Program-made: the position numbers and the translations under genes
The notes under the pieces: generated by a model
Told to the model about the DNA's origin: nothing
Database searches by the model: none
The model's input: the letters and a program-made list of their open reading frames with translations, nothing else
Shown here: positions 5,111 through 5,610 of the stretch, piece by piece
Position numbering within the stretch: position 1 is the stretch's first letter
Layout of the letters: every line of letters begins with the position of its first letter
From: an uncultured Halioglobus sp.
GTDB taxonomy: Bacteria > Pseudomonadota > Gammaproteobacteria > Pseudomonadales > Halieaceae
Length of the DNA stretch: 5,610 nucleotides
Direction of reading: 5' to 3'
NCBI GenBank assembly: GCA_905480565.1
Contig: CAJQQW010000224.1
Coordinates: 1-5,610 of the forward strand

Positions 5111-5605
5111 ATGAACGCAATATTTTTCTATGGCACCCTGATGGACACGGGTATTCGTCGCTGTGTTTTTGCTGAATCAACGCGAGATGACCAGATTATC
5201 CATGCCCTGGCGCAGGGATACGACACGATGCTCTATCCCGGTGAAACATACCCGGTTCTCGTACCTGCCGCTGGCGCTGTGACGAGGGGACATGTGTTGC
5301 TTGATCCTTCGGATGAGGCCCTGGAGCGCATGGCCTTCTTTGAAGGAAGTGAGTATGAGTTGGCTGATTTATCTGTCACGAGTGCCGATGGGGAAACGAT
5401 ACAGGTCCGCTACAACCGGGCCAGCGATTCCGGACTGGATTTCACCAATCCCTGGGATTATGAAAAGTGGCGGTTAACAGAAAGAGATAATTTTTTTGAG
5501 GCAACCCGGCTTTATATGGAGCGCTGCTGGGGCAGGATGACGCTTACCGAGGCGGGTGTAGTTTGGCAGGAGTTGCAGTTGCTTCGTCACGGCGTTAACG
5601 GTTAG
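5111..5605 (+). CDS. Gamma-glutamylcyclotransferase-like (AIG2/GGCT fold) protein, 164 aa
   Basis: Family enzymes cleave gamma-glutamyl amides to 5-oxoproline and a free amino acid or amine, in glutathione and related metabolism. Many bacterial members are uncharacterised. The diagnostic N-terminal strand and loop FFYGTLM (residues 5-11) bind substrate. The segment MAFFEGSEYEL (74-84) holds the expected catalytic glutamate, E78. A PWDYEKW stretch (114-120) and a C-terminal helix follow, as in bacterial AIG2-like proteins. There is no signal peptide, so it should be cytoplasmic. The ATG at 5111 has only a weak purine-rich stretch (AAAAGCGAAAAGA) as ribosome site, but the YGTL motif sits at the usual distance from it. 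The gene lies 112 bp after the LysM gene on the same strand, with a hairpin between. Residues 56-63 (AVTRGHVL) are repeated in front of the LysM gene. The gene ends five bases before the window edge. Confidence 0.87.
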   Translation: MNAIFFYGTLMDTGIRRCVFAESTRDDQIIHALAQGYDTMLYPGETYPVLVPAAGAVTRGHVLLDPSDEALERMAFFEGSEYELADLSVTSADGETIQVRYNRASDSGLDFTNPWDYEKWRLTERDNFFEATRLYMERCWGRMTLTEAGVVWQELQLLRHGVNG

Positions 5606-5610
5606 GCGTT

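Noticed and set aside
1..5610. Complete novel defence system, mobile element or CRISPR array
   Set aside because: No transposase, integrase, phage gene, spaced repeats or effector-like cluster was found. The five genes are individually ordinary, and only the details listed above are unusual.

Overview
The window looks like bacterial chromosome, most likely from a gammaproteobacterium (inferred from gene style, moderate GC content and protein family types; no rRNA or marker gene is present to prove it). It holds five genes I can support. In order they are a LOG-family nucleotide phosphoribohydrolase (+), a secreted Rap1a/Tai-type small protein (-), a TetR/BetI-type repressor (+), a secreted peptidase-like DUF5715 protein carrying four LysM repeats (+), and a gamma-glutamylcyclotransferase-like protein (+).

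Layout: positions 1-765 contain no recognisable gene. This stretch has short inverted repeats, a cluster of GACC/GGTC tetramers and one doubtful small membrane ORF. The LOG gene (766-1575) and the Rap1a/Tai gene (2311-1808) converge across a 232-bp gap. The Rap1a/Tai gene and the TetR gene (2890-3495) are divergent, separated by a 578-bp intergenic region. That region holds a perfect 15-bp palindrome, a possible gene-tail remnant, overlapping hairpins and a consensus -10 box in front of tetR. The LysM protein gene (3694-4998) follows an AT-rich 198-bp spacer and probably starts at a TTG codon behind a strong Shine-Dalgarno site. A hairpin lies between it and the cyclotransferase gene (5111-5605), so the two may be transcribed separately.

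How they work together: no clear single pathway is visible. The LysM/DUF5715 protein (peptidoglycan binding, probable cleavage) and the Rap1a/Tai protein (family known for periplasmic immunity to type VI amidases) both belong in the cell envelope, while the LOG and cyclotransferase proteins are cytoplasmic small-molecule enzymes. The TetR regulator has no obvious assigned target.

The most unexpected observation is a shared peptide. AVTRGHVL is encoded just ahead of the LysM protein's signal peptide and again inside the cyclotransferase gene. All five nucleotide differences fall at third codon positions, which suggests that the LysM gene was placed over a relic of a cyclotransferase gene. I see no convincing mobile element, CRISPR array, RNA gene or complete novel system.
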